Positions 29,601 through 38,872 of a DNA stretch of 64,000 bases are shown here, piece after piece. The notes beneath the pieces are model-generated. The model made no database searches. It was not told the origin of the DNA and saw nothing but the letters and a program-made list of their open reading frames with translations. Each line of letters opens with the position of its first letter. The first letter of the stretch is position 1. The position numbers were made by a program, and so were the translations under genes. The stretch is from Helicobacter bilis (GTDB lineage Bacteria; Campylobacterota; Campylobacteria; Campylobacterales; Helicobacteraceae). The stretch is from contig NZ_CP019645.1 in the NCBI RefSeq assembly GCF_001999985.1, forward strand, positions 1,302,001-1,366,000, written 5' to 3'.

Positions 29601-31307
29601 AACTTCAGCTTCTTTGATTTTCATTTCATTAACATTGACATGCTTAATCTCACCCATACGCACAAATGAAGTCGGTCTCGCATCGATGAAGTTAAAGTTT
29701 AGAATCTCACCGCCACCATTGAATCTAATATCTGCTCCATCTGCAAAGTCGCTTGTGCCTATCTCCATTGATAGATAGTTGATGAAACTTTTACCGATAT
29801 TTTGATCTACTACAGAGTAAGAGTTACTTTTATAGACAATAAAATTATTCACATGAAAATCTTTTGCTTGTAGCGTGCCTGTGCGTATAGAGAAAGTATC
29901 GATAAATTTTGTGCCGCTAACCCCTGTTAAATCAAGCGTAGAATTGCTTCCAGCTGTTGGCAAACCTATAGCTTCTATGTTGCCACCATAGAAGTTTTTA
30001 CCATCTATCTTAAGAAAGTTTAGCGGACGGATACCTAAACCACCTGTGCAGGCATTGCCACAACCAGCTGCATTTTTTACTATTACATCGCCGTTACTAG
30101 ATTTAAGCTCGACATGCCCTTGACTCCCAGCTATACCATCTGTTGCAAACTGAATATTTCCTACAACAAGTTTATTATCCACATTGACATGTATCCAGCT
30201 ACCGCCAGTATAGTTTTGGTGGTGTATGTTTTCTATATTGACTTCACTAGCCTGTTTTACTTCTAGTTCAGCGGCAAAACCTTTGCCAAGCGGTTGGTAA
30301 GGATTTGTGAGTGTTGTAATGTTTAACTTACCGCTAATAGTAGCAGTAAGCTTTTTTTGTGTTGAACCAAAGATTGTTGATGGACCTTTGAAATTTAACT
30401 CTTTGATCGTCGCATTAGTCGCATTTAAGGTGCTACTGCCATCATCTATTGTTACAGAATCTGAACTAAAATCTTGCCCTCCATTTCCTAGACTTTGGCG
30501 AAAACCTGCCCCATGTGCTAGATCTTGTGTTGGTGTGAATCTACCATTTACAATATCACCTGACATATTAAGTTCTTTTGAGCGAAAGCTAGAGTTTGTG
30601 ATATTAAGTGAGTGTGTTGTAAGTTCTGTATAATTTGCTTTTATTAAATCAAGTGTGCCATTTGTGATATTGACCGACCCAAAGTTTAGCTTTGAGTTTT
30701 TTGCGGTGATATTTATCTGTCCACCACTCATACTTATATTTGTATTATCTATAGTTAGATTCTCTGTTTTTTCATTGCCGATATTAATGCCACCGCCATT
30801 GATATTTTCTATATTGAATTGTGAATTTTTTATATCGATTTCTTTGCCATTTAAAGCAGTAGTTGAATTTTGTGTGCCTGCACGATTTACACTGATATTT
30901 GCCCCATCTAATGTGAGATTATTGCTTGCATTAAAAGTAAGATTTGCCCCGCCACCTGTCCTTGCTGCATTACCAGAACCTAATGTACCTGTAATATAGA
31001 CTTCTTTTGCGTTGAAAGTAGCATTAATAAACCCTACATCACCGCCACGACCAAACCAATGTCCGTTACTTGTTGGACTTTTTGAAGTGTTGCCAATGAT
31101 TAATGTACCATTTTCATAACTTTGTGTAAAATCTCTACCCCATGCCAAACCAGTGTATGTTGTCCCCATATTGTTACTATAAAATGTATCGCTTGAGCTA
31201 TCATTTTTGCTATTTAGATTATAAATATCGCCTTGAATATCCCCAGCATATACACAATGACTCACGCTAAGCAAAATCCCACTTAATATATATGCTTTCA
31301 CTCTCAT
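26613..31307 (-). CDS. VacA-type autotransporter outer membrane protein
   Basis: 1564 residues. A signal peptide (1-21, ending VYA) precedes a very long Asn/Gly/Ser/Thr-rich passenger of beta-helix character. It contains the VacA-family segment GLGIRPLNFLKIDGKNFYGG and IEAIGLPTAGSNSTLDLTG near residue 420. A polar, Cys-bearing linker (about 880-990) and a helical region (about 1090-1190) follow. The last 270 residues form the beta-barrel, with HAWVNMLGNLNFSKTGTAQ, LYGFNAGYDYF and a terminal GGRVVF ending in phenylalanine. Such proteins are exported by type V secretion and act in colonisation. AAAAGGGG precedes the start, with an A12 run further upstream. No lesions seen. Confidence 0.92.
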   Translation of the reverse strand: MRVKAYILSGILLSVSHCVYAGDIQGDIYNLNSKNDSSSDTFYSNNMGTTYTGLAWGRDFTQSYENGTLIIGNTSKSPTSNGHWFGRGGDVGFINATFNAKEVYITGTLGSGNAARTGGGANLTFNASNNLTLDGANISVNRAGTQNSTTALNGKEIDIKNSQFNIENINGGGINIGNEKTENLTIDNTNISMSGGQINITAKNSKLNFGSVNITNGTLDLIKANYTELTTHSLNITNSSFRSKELNMSGDIVNGRFTPTQDLAHGAGFRQSLGNGGQDFSSDSVTIDDGSSTLNATNATIKELNFKGPSTIFGSTQKKLTATISGKLNITTLTNPYQPLGKGFAAELEVKQASEVNIENIHHQNYTGGSWIHVNVDNKLVVGNIQFATDGIAGSQGHVELKSSNGDVIVKNAAGCGNACTGGLGIRPLNFLKIDGKNFYGGNIEAIGLPTAGSNSTLDLTGVSGTKFIDTFSIRTGTLQAKDFHVNNFIVYKSNSYSVVDQNIGKSFINYLSMEIGTSDFADGADIRFNGGGEILNFNFIDARPTSFVRMGEIKHVNVNEMKIKEAEVNIKNGIFNTIVSQKGQTAITNGASKITANALNVNELLHLKDSSKHSGVMRIELNANGENIDQKFDKYLNVSVDSKDLKNMSGSEIAELIKKAEANGSNGNTTDYKNASGTYITTSDGKHYLVLPDIMTNENITNSTGQVANGGNILIEQTELTKGALNNYGKILIDDGFVDGNKPTLYLTGNLNNYNTIDMGANGHIEVTGNFNNKGKILFSIQANPNDSNNEIKNASMNIKGKATLDISPGSTGALQADIADSKTLASISSQLNNKGDKGVEYKLITAESISYTYTQGDYTTTFEKDKDKTTISTTHKDGNSGCKNNNCQTGSNGNTKQETDFTTNGKDNPWDMDKAQTDSNGNVVENGIGSTDNEGNLIQKPSQQDKQEECKKDGYCGFGNDKNATEADRGYDYAQQKMKNSFSLTYKGGSIDGKYIDIEKVVTDKEIGFKINKVDINNFIEGNTEKPLCNAESSTFDCALYMEAGGNNSWINAIKKESANSYEILKNLFYDDKSSLVFLINLDQTLAASRNLDYFLEVGRTLDTAIDHVSNLENKASTLHTLTLSMESAKLNRLARVASIHGSASSYIAMQNYQKNLEAALREAEKLKLASLDSNTNTRIAAINNIVSGNTNSNAVYRSSVATLASSSNPKGATDIQTDIGHGVQNNTQYAMQNTQNANNGVTDIQSDITTDNNSNEVWFDTLADLIMRFNNREEYPNHAWVNMLGNLNFSKTGTAQLYGFNAGYDYFVDKLQTAFGAYGGYGYGTFNGNNNGFTSNNSNNVFAGIYTRTFIENHEIDVTLNTAFSFTNERQGSQIPNFDLLNLFGDGYAYTLSNVELNATYGYAFLMKKGYIVKPFAGLSYYVLGSTNFKRDDNTKPIFAMNTDDNIRQTISVNIGIDGRKYFANQSYIFIVAQLKQDAIILQNNVDSSGTTTTSIGNIGDSVNNFNMRYKAQGYKSYVFLTGGGEYSFGRWYLNGSLSLQSSVFDKNFGLGFNIGGRVVF

Positions 31308-31381
31308 AGCTTGCCCCTTTTACTCGCTCTTTCTAAATTGAATATTTGCAATAGCAAATAAATATTGCGTGGAATTTTAAC

Positions 31382-31393
31382 AAAAAAAAAAAA
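31382..31393 (+). repeat. Poly-A tract (12 A) upstream of the autotransporter
   Basis: Twelve As on the plus strand (T12 in the gene's direction), 75-86 bp before the autotransporter start. Length variation of such promoter-region tracts modulates outer membrane protein genes in H. pylori. The location fits but is not proof. Confidence 0.8.
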
Positions 31394-31527
31394 CAAATTC
31401 AAGCAGATTTTGTAAAAGGTAGGTAAAAGTTACGAGTTTTATAGAATCTGTGTGGATTTTGTATATATTTTACACTTTTTTGATATGTTGTAGTGATTTG
31501 AGAGATTGCGTTGTGTGGTTTCTGGAA

Positions 31528-31628
31528 TCTTGTCATGTTGAGTTGAAAAAAGATATTTCGACTTCGTCTCAATATGACAAAAATGGGTTTTATATTAGAT
31601 TTTTCGCTACGCTCAAAATGACAAGTAT
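31528..31628 (+). repeat. Dispersed-repeat-like inverted element
   Basis: GTCATGTTGAG and, 36 bp later, CTCAATATGAC form inverted arms around GATATTTCGACTTCG; then a second copy-like piece (TTTTTCGCTACGCTCAAAATGAC) follows. A 69-codon frame over it looks spurious. The same pieces (ATATTTC..CTTCG..GATATGACAA, GTCATnTTGAnG) recur inside coaE. The rest of the gap 31308-31845 holds the autotransporter promoter region, the A12 run and the por terminator. Confidence 0.5.
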
Positions 31629-31763
31629 GGAATCAAATCTAGTAGCACATACAAATTAGCTATAAAACTAGGCTGAATTGCATATACACTCTATTGCAAT
31701 TTTATAGAATTTTAAAGTTATTAATGCAATCAAATAACATAGAAAGTGTAATCAAAAATCTAA

Positions 31764-31800
31764 AAGATTTAGAATCTAGCTTAAAGTAGCTCTAAATCTT
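31764..31800 (-). terminator. Terminator hairpin of the por operon
   Basis: AAGATTTAGA and TCTAAATCTT are perfect 10-bp arms around a 17-base loop, 46 bp beyond the porB stop. In the direction of transcription a T-rich stretch (TTTTAGATTTTTG) follows. Confidence 0.6.
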
Positions 31801-31845
31801 AATGGTTTTAAGGGTAGCTGGTAGAGAAATAACGCTAAAAATGTA

Positions 31846-32790
31846 TTACAACTTTGCTTCCTCTCTTCTTTGTAGTAGCTCCCATCTAACATCAACATCT
31901 TTTTGAAATTGCTCGATGATATGCTCATTTTCTGGTTTAAATAAATGTTTGAATCTGCCTTGTGCGGCTAGATAGTCCCTAACCGGAATGACTTTTTTAG
32001 GGCGATAAGTGATACGCAATTCATGCCCATCAATGATTTCATACAATGGGAATACAAGGCTATCTACGGCTAAATCACTCATTTCAACGGTGTGATTTGA
32101 GTTAAATTTCCATTCAGTCGTGCAAGCACTCATAGCATTGATAAAAGTAGGTCCTTCTGTGTCAATCGCCTTTTTTATCTTAGCATTCATATCTTTCCAT
32201 TTATTTGGTGCGACTTGTGCGACATAGGGGCTTCCATGTGCTGCCATAATGCTTAGCAAGTCTTTTTTCTTTTGTTTTTTACCATAGCTTACTTTTCCTG
32301 CTGGTGTTGTGGAAGTGCTAGCCCCAAGTGGTGTAGAGCCACTTCTCTGTCCGCCAGTGTTAGCATACACTTCATTATCAAGGCAAATATATGTAAAATC
32401 ATGCCCTCTTTCAAAACAGCCACTAATCCATTGGAATCCAATATCATAGGTCGCACCATCGCCACCAAATGCTACAAATTTAGGCTTTTGTCCTTTGTAT
32501 TTGCCTTTTCTCTCAAGGGCTTTATACATAGCTTCAGCACCACAAATCGCAGTCGAGCCGTTTTCAAAACCGATATGAATCCATGGCACATTCCATGAAG
32601 TATGCGGATATACCGCTGTTGAAACCTCTAGGCAGCCAGTGGAGTTTCCAATAGCTATTGGTCCATCAACTGCATTTAAAACCTCCCGCACAATCATACC
32701 ATGCGCACAACCCGGACACAATAAATGCGCACCTTCAAATCTTTCAGCACTTTTGCTAAATTGTTTTAGATTTTTTATCTCTTTTGTCAT
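31846..32790 (-). CDS. porB: Pyruvate:flavodoxin/ferredoxin oxidoreductase, beta subunit
   Basis: 314 residues. It carries the thiamine diphosphate and iron-sulfur part of the enzyme that oxidises pyruvate to acetyl-CoA. LLCPGCAHG supplies cluster cysteines, and GGDGATYDIGFQW with NEVYANTGGQRSG is the TPP-binding motif. AAAAAGGAAAG precedes the start. It is the last gene of porC-porD-porA-porB, the H. pylori order (HP1108-HP1111), where the acceptor is flavodoxin. Confidence 0.93.
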   Translation of the reverse strand: MTKEIKNLKQFSKSAERFEGAHLLCPGCAHGMIVREVLNAVDGPIAIGNSTGCLEVSTAVYPHTSWNVPWIHIGFENGSTAICGAEAMYKALERKGKYKGQKPKFVAFGGDGATYDIGFQWISGCFERGHDFTYICLDNEVYANTGGQRSGSTPLGASTSTTPAGKVSYGKKQKKKDLLSIMAAHGSPYVAQVAPNKWKDMNAKIKKAIDTEGPTFINAMSACTTEWKFNSNHTVEMSDLAVDSLVFPLYEIIDGHELRITYRPKKVIPVRDYLAAQGRFKHLFKPENEHIIEQFQKDVDVRWELLQRREEAKL

Positions 32791-32830
32791 TATCTTTCCT
32801 TTTTAATGTAACTTTTCAAAGTTAAGAATC

Positions 32831-34054
32831 TTAATTAAAACCCATTTCTTTACCACGCAAACAAATCCACTGCTGTGCGTTATGCGTAAGCTTTCCAGCC
32901 TTAGCATTCTCCGCAAGTTCGCTATAAATCTTTCTAATATCTTTTTGTGTTAAGTCTCTCTCACCTAAGCCATACACATAGTTAGAAAGTATAGGACGAT
33001 TATTTGTAGCGGCTTGATAGATAGCTGCACTCACTTCATTAAACATGGCACCCATAGCCCCAGCTGGTGAAGACTTATCCATGATAGCAACTGCTTTTGC
33101 GTTTTTCAATGCCTCGCCTACTTGCTTATAAGGGAATGGGCGTAATACATGGATAGTTACAACTCCAGCTTTTATGCCTTGCTCTCTCATAGCCTTTGCT
33201 GCAACTCTTGCAGATTCTGCGGTTGTGCCGATAGCAAAGATTGCTACTTCCGCATCGTCCATATCATAGCTCATTACAGGCTTGTATGCTCTGCCTGTCT
33301 TTTCTTTAAACTCATTAAATACGCGTTCAATAACAGGCATAGAATCCATGATTGCTGCATGTAATTGTGCCTTATGCTCATAATGCCAATCTTCTTCTGC
33401 TTGCACACCATAAGTAACAGGTTTGCTAAAATCAAGCAATGCGTTTTTTACCTTATAATCACCGATAAATTTATATGCCTCTTCATCGCTTAAAGGACGC
33501 ACATTTTGTGCGGTATGTGAGCTTAGGAAGCCATCTTGATTCACTATTGTAGGCACTCTTACATCATAGTCTTCTGCGATTTTAAACGCCATAAGGTTAA
33601 AGTCATAAGCTTCTTGTGGATTACAAGTGCAAAGCTGAATCCACCCTGCATCACGGCATAGATACATATCTGAATGATCGCCATGGATATTTAGCGGTGC
33701 TGCTAATGCACGATTAACTAGATTCAATACAATAGGTAGTCTCATACCACTTGCTTGATATAATACCTCAACCATTAATGCCAAGCCTTGTGAGCTTGTA
33801 GCAGTAGCCACTCTACCACCTGCTGCTGCTGCACCAACGCAACCACTCATTGCCGCATGTTCAGATTCTACAAGCACAAACTCGCCATCAATATAGCCAT
33901 TGCCAACAAATGTGCCATAATCTTGCACAATCGGCGTTGATGGTGTGATAGGATATGCTGCCATTACATCAATTTGTGCTTGTCGCAGGGCATGACTAGC
34001 GGCGACATTGCCATCCCATACCTCAACTTCTTGTAAATCATATACTTTTGCCAT
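32831..34054 (-). CDS. porA: Pyruvate:flavodoxin/ferredoxin oxidoreductase, alpha subunit
   Basis: 407 residues. The N-terminal pyrimidine-binding domain shows NVAASHALRQAQIDVMAAYPITPSTPI and SEHAAMSGCVGAAAAGGR; the C-terminal transketolase-like domain has VVTIHVLRPFPYKQVGEAL. It provides half of the thiamine diphosphate site together with PorB. AAGGAG precedes the ATG. It starts 11 bp after porD and ends 40 bp before porB. Confidence 0.93.
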   Translation of the reverse strand: MAKVYDLQEVEVWDGNVAASHALRQAQIDVMAAYPITPSTPIVQDYGTFVGNGYIDGEFVLVESEHAAMSGCVGAAAAGGRVATATSSQGLALMVEVLYQASGMRLPIVLNLVNRALAAPLNIHGDHSDMYLCRDAGWIQLCTCNPQEAYDFNLMAFKIAEDYDVRVPTIVNQDGFLSSHTAQNVRPLSDEEAYKFIGDYKVKNALLDFSKPVTYGVQAEEDWHYEHKAQLHAAIMDSMPVIERVFNEFKEKTGRAYKPVMSYDMDDAEVAIFAIGTTAESARVAAKAMREQGIKAGVVTIHVLRPFPYKQVGEALKNAKAVAIMDKSSPAGAMGAMFNEVSAAIYQAATNNRPILSNYVYGLGERDLTQKDIRKIYSELAENAKAGKLTHNAQQWICLRGKEMGFN

Positions 34055-34065
34055 TGCTTAACTCC

Positions 34066-34473
34066 TTATGCCTTTTTCTCTTTCTTCTCTTTTGCTGGCC
34101 ATTGACTAATCGCATCTTCTTTTGTAACAAAATCTTGAAACATAATTAAAGATTTAGGATTTGTAGGACACACATCAGCACACACACCACAACCTTTACA
34201 ATGCTTGTAATCTACACCAGTCATCTTTTCATCTCTTACTAAAATAGAGCTATCAGGGCAATACACCCAGCAAAAATAGCAGTTAATGCAATGCTCTACA
34301 TTATGCACGGGCTTTTCTGTCCGCCAATGTGCTACGCTTAGTGTGTAAGAGCTATTATCTGTATATTTTCTCTCCTCTTGGTGCATGTCAAGGCTTTTTT
34401 CACCTTCTGTTTCAAGTGGAAATACAACTGCACCGGGTAATAAGTCATTCCAACCTTTATTCGCATTTTGCAT
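34066..34473 (-). CDS. porD: Pyruvate:flavodoxin/ferredoxin oxidoreductase, delta subunit (2x[4Fe-4S])
   Basis: 135 residues. Two cluster motifs are explicit: CINCYFCWVYCP (about 62-73) and CKGCGVCADVCP (about 92-103). The chain ends in a run of Lys and Glu. This small ferredoxin-like subunit passes electrons from the catalytic subunits to the external carrier. It lies between porC and porA with short spacers. Confidence 0.93.
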   Translation of the reverse strand: MQNANKGWNDLLPGAVVFPLETEGEKSLDMHQEERKYTDNSSYTLSVAHWRTEKPVHNVEHCINCYFCWVYCPDSSILVRDEKMTGVDYKHCKGCGVCADVCPTNPKSLIMFQDFVTKEDAISQWPAKEKKEKKA

Positions 34474-34494
34474 AATCTATCCTTTCATACTTTA

Positions 34495-35055
34495 TTAATG
34501 CACTTCATCATACGCGCGCTGTATTGCCACCATATTTGCATCAATAATTTTTTGTGGCAATTTTTTTCCCAACACTTTTTTAAACGCTTCTTTAAACTCT
34601 TCAATAGGTAAAAGACCAGATTCTTTAATGAAAGCACCAAGCATAGGCGCATTTGGGATAGGCTTACCCAATGCCTCTAAAGAAATCTTAATGCAATCCA
34701 CTATGTAAAACTCTCGATCCTTTAACTCCGGCTTTTTCTCTTGCAACTCTTCTTTACTTAAATGCGTTGTGATAATATATTTTGTTGTAGGCTTTTCATT
34801 CTCAAAAATATCTGCGATAAAAGTAAGACCGGGATCAATCACTAATACATAATCTGGCTCCATGTATTTCTCATGATTAAGAATGGGGGTATCATCAAAC
34901 CTATCAAATGCCGCCATTGTAGCACCGCGTTTTGCAGAACCATAAGTCGCAAATGCTTGCACTTCTTTGCCTGTGCCAGCGATTACATCTGCTAGCCCTT
35001 TGGCACCTGTTACAGCACCCTGACCAGCTCTACTATGCCATCTGATTTCTAACAT
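34495..35055 (-). CDS. porC: Pyruvate:flavodoxin/ferredoxin oxidoreductase, gamma subunit
   Basis: 186 residues from the ATG at 35055, which has AAGGAG 6 bp upstream; a longer frame opens at 35103 but the family begins with MLEIRWHSRAGQGA. The motif GRAGQGAVTGAKGLAD-type loop (here SRAGQGAVTGAKGLAD) and FATYGSAKRGATMAAF are typical of gamma domains. It heads the por operon. The upstream gap to xth would hold the operon promoter, but I cannot single out its -10. Confidence 0.92.
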   Translation of the reverse strand: MLEIRWHSRAGQGAVTGAKGLADVIAGTGKEVQAFATYGSAKRGATMAAFDRFDDTPILNHEKYMEPDYVLVIDPGLTFIADIFENEKPTTKYIITTHLSKEELQEKKPELKDREFYIVDCIKISLEALGKPIPNAPMLGAFIKESGLLPIEEFKEAFKKVLGKKLPQKIIDANMVAIQRAYDEVH

Positions 35056-35453
35056 TATCTTCTCCTTGTTTTGGGTTATCGTTTCAAATGGAAACACAAA
35101 CATTCTCTTTAAACATTATCCTGTATTGCGAATGAAGCATAATAAATACTCTAAAAGACTATGTTGTTAGCTTATGCTGCTGTGTGTAAAGAGCTTGTTA
35201 TATCTTAATTGTAACAAATATTTTGTAAATTCTTGGGATTTTCATTTTGCTTACACGATATCTATGGATTTTCATGTGTTAAAAAGAAACATATTTTAAG
35301 AAATCTTTTTACTCTCAATAACATGTTTATTACTTTTTGTTACATATGATGGTTAGAAATGTGATTCCATATTTGCATTAAGTAATGTTGTATTTCTGTG
35401 GTTATAATTTACTCTTTTATATAGAATCTACTTTTATACTTTAGGATAGTAAT
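35056..35453. other. Intergenic region between divergent porC and xth
   Basis: About 400 bp of AT-rich DNA between divergent genes. TATAAT at 35403-35408, 46 bp before the xth ATG, is a plausible xth -10 box. No RNA gene or coding frame is convincing. A regulator of the por operon could bind here, but no clear palindrome is seen. Confidence 0.4.
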
Positions 35454-36221
35454 ATGAAAATGATATCTTGGAATGTAAATGGTTTGCGTGCATGTATGAC
35501 GAAAGGATTTATGGACTTTTTTAACACAATAGATGCTGATGTATTTTGTATTCAAGAATCTAAAATGCACAGAAGTCAAAGTGATTTTGCATTTGATGGA
35601 TATTATCAATTTTGGAATGAAGCAGAAAAAAAGGGATACTCTGGCACAATCATTCTTAGCAAAACAGAGCCTTTAAGCGTGTGTAATGATATGGGGATAG
35701 CACACCATGATAAAGAGGGGCGAATTATCGTTGCAGAATATGCAACCTTTTTTCTTGTAAATGTTTATACACCAAATTCTAAACGAGAGCTAGAAAGGCT
35801 TACATACAGACAAGAATGGGAAGATGATTTTCGCTCTTTTTTAAAGGGATTAGAGCAGTATAAGCCTGTGATTGTATGTGGTGATTTAAATGTAGCACAT
35901 AAAGAGATAGATTTAAAAAATCCAAAGACAAATCGCAGAAATGCAGGATTCACTGATGAAGAGCGAGAAAAAATGAGTGTGCTTTTAGATAGTGGCTTTA
36001 TTGATTCTTATCGCTACTTTTACCCCGATAAAGAGCATGCTTATACATGGTGGAGCTACATGGGAAAAGCAAGGCAAAATAACACGGGCTGGAGAATTGA
36101 TTACTTTTTACTCTCAAGATGCCTTGCTAAGAATCTTAAAGAAGCACATATTTACCCCGAGATAATGGGGAGTGATCACTGCCCTGTTGGCATTGTGATT
36201 GATGAGAATGCGGTTGTGTAA
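35454..36221 (+). CDS. xth: Exodeoxyribonuclease III (AP endonuclease)
   Basis: 255 residues, full length for the family. WNVNGLRA, QESK (catalytic Glu), YTPNS, CGDLNVAHKEIDL (catalytic Asp/Asn) and GSDHCPVGI (catalytic His) are all present. It cleaves DNA at abasic sites in base excision repair. TAGGATAGT lies just upstream of the ATG. The gene stands alone. Confidence 0.95.
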   Translation: MKMISWNVNGLRACMTKGFMDFFNTIDADVFCIQESKMHRSQSDFAFDGYYQFWNEAEKKGYSGTIILSKTEPLSVCNDMGIAHHDKEGRIIVAEYATFFLVNVYTPNSKRELERLTYRQEWEDDFRSFLKGLEQYKPVIVCGDLNVAHKEIDLKNPKTNRRNAGFTDEEREKMSVLLDSGFIDSYRYFYPDKEHAYTWWSYMGKARQNNTGWRIDYFLLSRCLAKNLKEAHIYPEIMGSDHCPVGIVIDENAVV

Positions 36222-36473
36222 TGTGTAAATAGTACCGCTTATAGATAGCCGCATCTCGATTATCCGATAGTTGTTAAAGCTAAAATAAATTAATAACTTG
36301 GAATCTTTTGCTATCTGGAAGTGTAAGCAAAATGATTAAAATATAAACAAAGTCATATTCTTAGTAAACCTCAAACTATGATTTTACTTATTTTTATTGT
36401 GGATATACTAGACAATGTTAAGGTTACAAAGAGTATATGTTCTAGCGTTAATATTGCATTAAGCCTAACATGT

Positions 36474-36479
36474 TATAAT
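36474..36479 (+). promoter_or_regulatory. Predicted -10 box (TATAAT) for the PAS/MCP operon
   Basis: TATAAT lies 57 bp before the ATG at 36537, preceded by ACATGT. The rest of the 36222-36536 gap is AT-rich with no other feature seen. Confidence 0.5.
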
Positions 36480-36536
36480 GCCAAGTCGCTTTTATGTTCT
36501 ATGATTATTCAATTTAATTACTTGCAAGGAGGTTAT

Positions 36537-37040
36537 ATGCAAGAACTTATACTTGATAAAGATGTATTAATTACTTCAAAAACGGATTTAAAAGGTAATG
36601 TGCTGTATTGCAACAAGCCATTTTTAGATTATGCAGAGTATGATGAAGAAGAAGTTTTATTTAAATCGTATAACATTGTGCGTCATGAAGACATGCCAAA
36701 GTGTGTTTTTAGGATTCTATGGGAGCATATTAAGCAGGGCAAAGAAGTCTTTGCTTTTGTGAAAAATAAGACTAAACACAATAATTTCTATTGGGTATTT
36801 GCAAACATTACGCCAAACTATAATCAACATAATCAAGTCATAGGTTACTATTCTGTGCGTAGAAAACCAAATGAAGCAGCCATAGCGGTTATTAGCAAGA
36901 TTTATGAAGAGACTTTGCGGATTGAAAAAGCACAAGGGATAGATAAGGCGTATAACTTTATCCTTGAATATGCAAAAAATGCAAATCTAACCTACAATAA
37001 TCTCGTGTTAAATCTTCAAAGGAATGGACATGTCGCTTAG
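36537..37040 (+). CDS. PAS-domain protein, CetB/Aer-like energy-taxis sensor
   Basis: 167 residues. An Aer-type PAS domain spans about residues 8-115: [28 protein letters not shown], then [33 protein letters not shown] and [10 protein letters not shown], a pattern known to bind FAD. A perfect AAGGAGG 4 bp before the ATG at 36537 sets the start; the frame is open from 36378. The stop overlaps the following chemoreceptor by 17 bp. In Campylobacter jejuni, CetB (PAS) and CetA (receptor) form a two-protein energy sensor, and this pair has the same parts, with the PAS gene first. Confidence 0.8.
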   Translation: MQELILDKDVLITSKTDLKGNVLYCNKPFLDYAEYDEEEVLFKSYNIVRHEDMPKCVFRILWEHIKQGKEVFAFVKNKTKHNNFYWVFANITPNYNQHNQVIGYYSVRRKPNEAAIAVISKIYEETLRIEKAQGIDKAYNFILEYAKNANLTYNNLVLNLQRNGHVA

Positions 37041-38421
37041 AATCTTTTTGGTAATAGGCATATTGCTTTCTTTCATTGCGGGTTTATTAAGCTTTTTAAA
37101 TGGTGGCATTATTGCTGGAAGCATAGCGCTTCTTGCATGTGTGGCACAAGGTGTGAGCTTATTTTTTGAGACTAGACATGCACAATTTTTAGATCGCATT
37201 ATTGAAGTAACCGAGCATGCAAAAGATGGTGATTTTGAAAGTCGCGTTATCCATTTGCATGGAGATTCTAAGCTTGTTACACTTGGTGGGAATCTAAATG
37301 TCTTACTGGATAATCTTGAAGCCTTTCTGCGTGAGGTAAATACTTCTGTGAGTGCATCACAAAACCATGAATTTTATAGAAGAGCCTTAGGTGAGGGCTT
37401 GAAAGGCGCATTTGTAAAAAACATAGATAGTATTAATTTTTGTTTAAATAGTATTGAGACAAATGCAAAAGAGAGTATCCAAAACTCACTTGCAAGATCA
37501 CTTATGAATATGAGCCTAGATAATCAGAATCACGACTTAAATAGCATTAGCACAGATTTAACACATGAAATGAGTAAAATGCACGGCGTAAGTGATAATA
37601 TCCAATCGCTTACTCAAATCGCAGATGAAAATAAAGCAAATATCACAGAAATAGCTGATAGTATAGCAAATCTCCTAACACTTATCGCCCAAAGCAATGA
37701 TGTGATTAATAACTTCGCACAGCGTTCAAATGATATTGGCAATGTTATACAACTTATTATCAATATCGCAGCACAAACAAATCTCTTAGCATTAAACGCA
37801 AGTATTGAAGCCGCAAGGGCAGGAGAGCATGGCAGAGGCTTTGCAGTCGTTGCTGATGAGGTAAGAAAGCGTGCTGAAAATACACATAAAGCAACTGATG
37901 AGATTTCACTTGTTATCCAAACTATGCAACAAGAGATCACAACCATTCAAGCAGGAAGTGAAGAAGTCTATCGTATCATCAATGACACGCAAAGTAAAAT
38001 CGCTTCTTTTACCGATGTGTTTGAGAATCTTGGCAATGAAAGTGTAGCCCTGCATAGTGCATTTAGTATCTTGCAAAAAAGTCTTATCATCAATGTAGCA
38101 AAAATTGAGCATATTCTGTATAAATCCAATGCGTATTTGAGCTTTAAGCTTTTTAAACCAGCACAAGATTTTAGCAAACATGCTATATCACATCTTTTTG
38201 AAGACCCGATATGTCAAAAAGTCCTTTTTAGCCTTGTAAGTAGCCAAGAAGTCGATAGAAGTCGAGATATTATCACTCAAAATGTAACTGACGCATTACA
38301 AAAGATAGATAAAGAGCTAGATAGCACAGATATTGATTATATCGTTACGCATTTGAATGCTATGGAAGAAGCAAGCCAGCAGTTTATACAAAAGCTAGAT
38401 AATGCTATTAAGCAATCTTGA
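37024..38421 (+). CDS. Methyl-accepting chemotaxis protein, CetA-like
   Basis: 465 residues. Two membrane helices at the N terminus (6-24, 29-48) have almost no periplasmic loop, so the protein cannot sense external ligands itself and probably reads the PAS partner. A HAMP-like region follows, then the signalling tip [38 protein letters not shown] (about 250-290). The C-terminal 110 residues begin [20 protein letters not shown], like a CZB zinc-binding domain, but the Cys and His ligands expected further on are missing. It overlaps the PAS gene by 17 bp. Confidence 0.85.
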   Translation: MDMSLRIFLVIGILLSFIAGLLSFLNGGIIAGSIALLACVAQGVSLFFETRHAQFLDRIIEVTEHAKDGDFESRVIHLHGDSKLVTLGGNLNVLLDNLEAFLREVNTSVSASQNHEFYRRALGEGLKGAFVKNIDSINFCLNSIETNAKESIQNSLARSLMNMSLDNQNHDLNSISTDLTHEMSKMHGVSDNIQSLTQIADENKANITEIADSIANLLTLIAQSNDVINNFAQRSNDIGNVIQLIINIAAQTNLLALNASIEAARAGEHGRGFAVVADEVRKRAENTHKATDEISLVIQTMQQEITTIQAGSEEVYRIINDTQSKIASFTDVFENLGNESVALHSAFSILQKSLIINVAKIEHILYKSNAYLSFKLFKPAQDFSKHAISHLFEDPICQKVLFSLVSSQEVDRSRDIITQNVTDALQKIDKELDSTDIDYIVTHLNAMEEASQQFIQKLDNAIKQS

Positions 38422-38649
38422 AAGTTTAGGTTCTATACATTAAATATCAAATCTTTTAAGTCTAGTTTATAAACCTTTATATGTTTTTCTTGGGAATCTT
38501 GCAAATTTAGATTATAAATATATACTTACGAGAACATAAACTCCACTTCCACATATTTATAGTTTCTAAGAATAAAAGACTTGCTTCAAATATTAGGTTA
38601 GATTCTAAGTAGATATTCAAAACTTATTTTTAAGAATCTCTTGTAAAAA

Positions 38650-38691
38650 ATATATGTTTCAATTCCGATGCGAACATCTCAAAACATATAT
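38650..38691. repeat. Inverted repeat with inner hairpin
   Basis: Perfect 10-bp arms ATATATGTTT and AAACATATAT enclose a 22-base loop that itself contains GATG-CGAA-CATC. It lies in the 38422-38872 gap between the chemoreceptor and mnmA, which converge here. It may terminate transcription from either side or fold as RNA. Nothing else recognisable is in the gap. Confidence 0.4.
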
Positions 38692-38872
38692 GCAAAATAA
38701 GTGGCGATTTATTTACCTTAAATATTTTTAGCCTTGCGCTTATGTTTACCTAAGTGTAGGGGTTTGGAAAATCAAAAATAACCACTCACACTTAAATACA
38801 ATGGAAACAATTCAAAACACACAAGCTTTTATTTTCTTCTCCGTGATATTTTACACAATGCTAGAATCTAGC

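Noticed and set aside
31450..31659. A 69-codon plus-strand frame in the autotransporter upstream region
   Set aside because: It runs across the inverted repeat element and has the pattern seen when such elements are translated; no start site or family.
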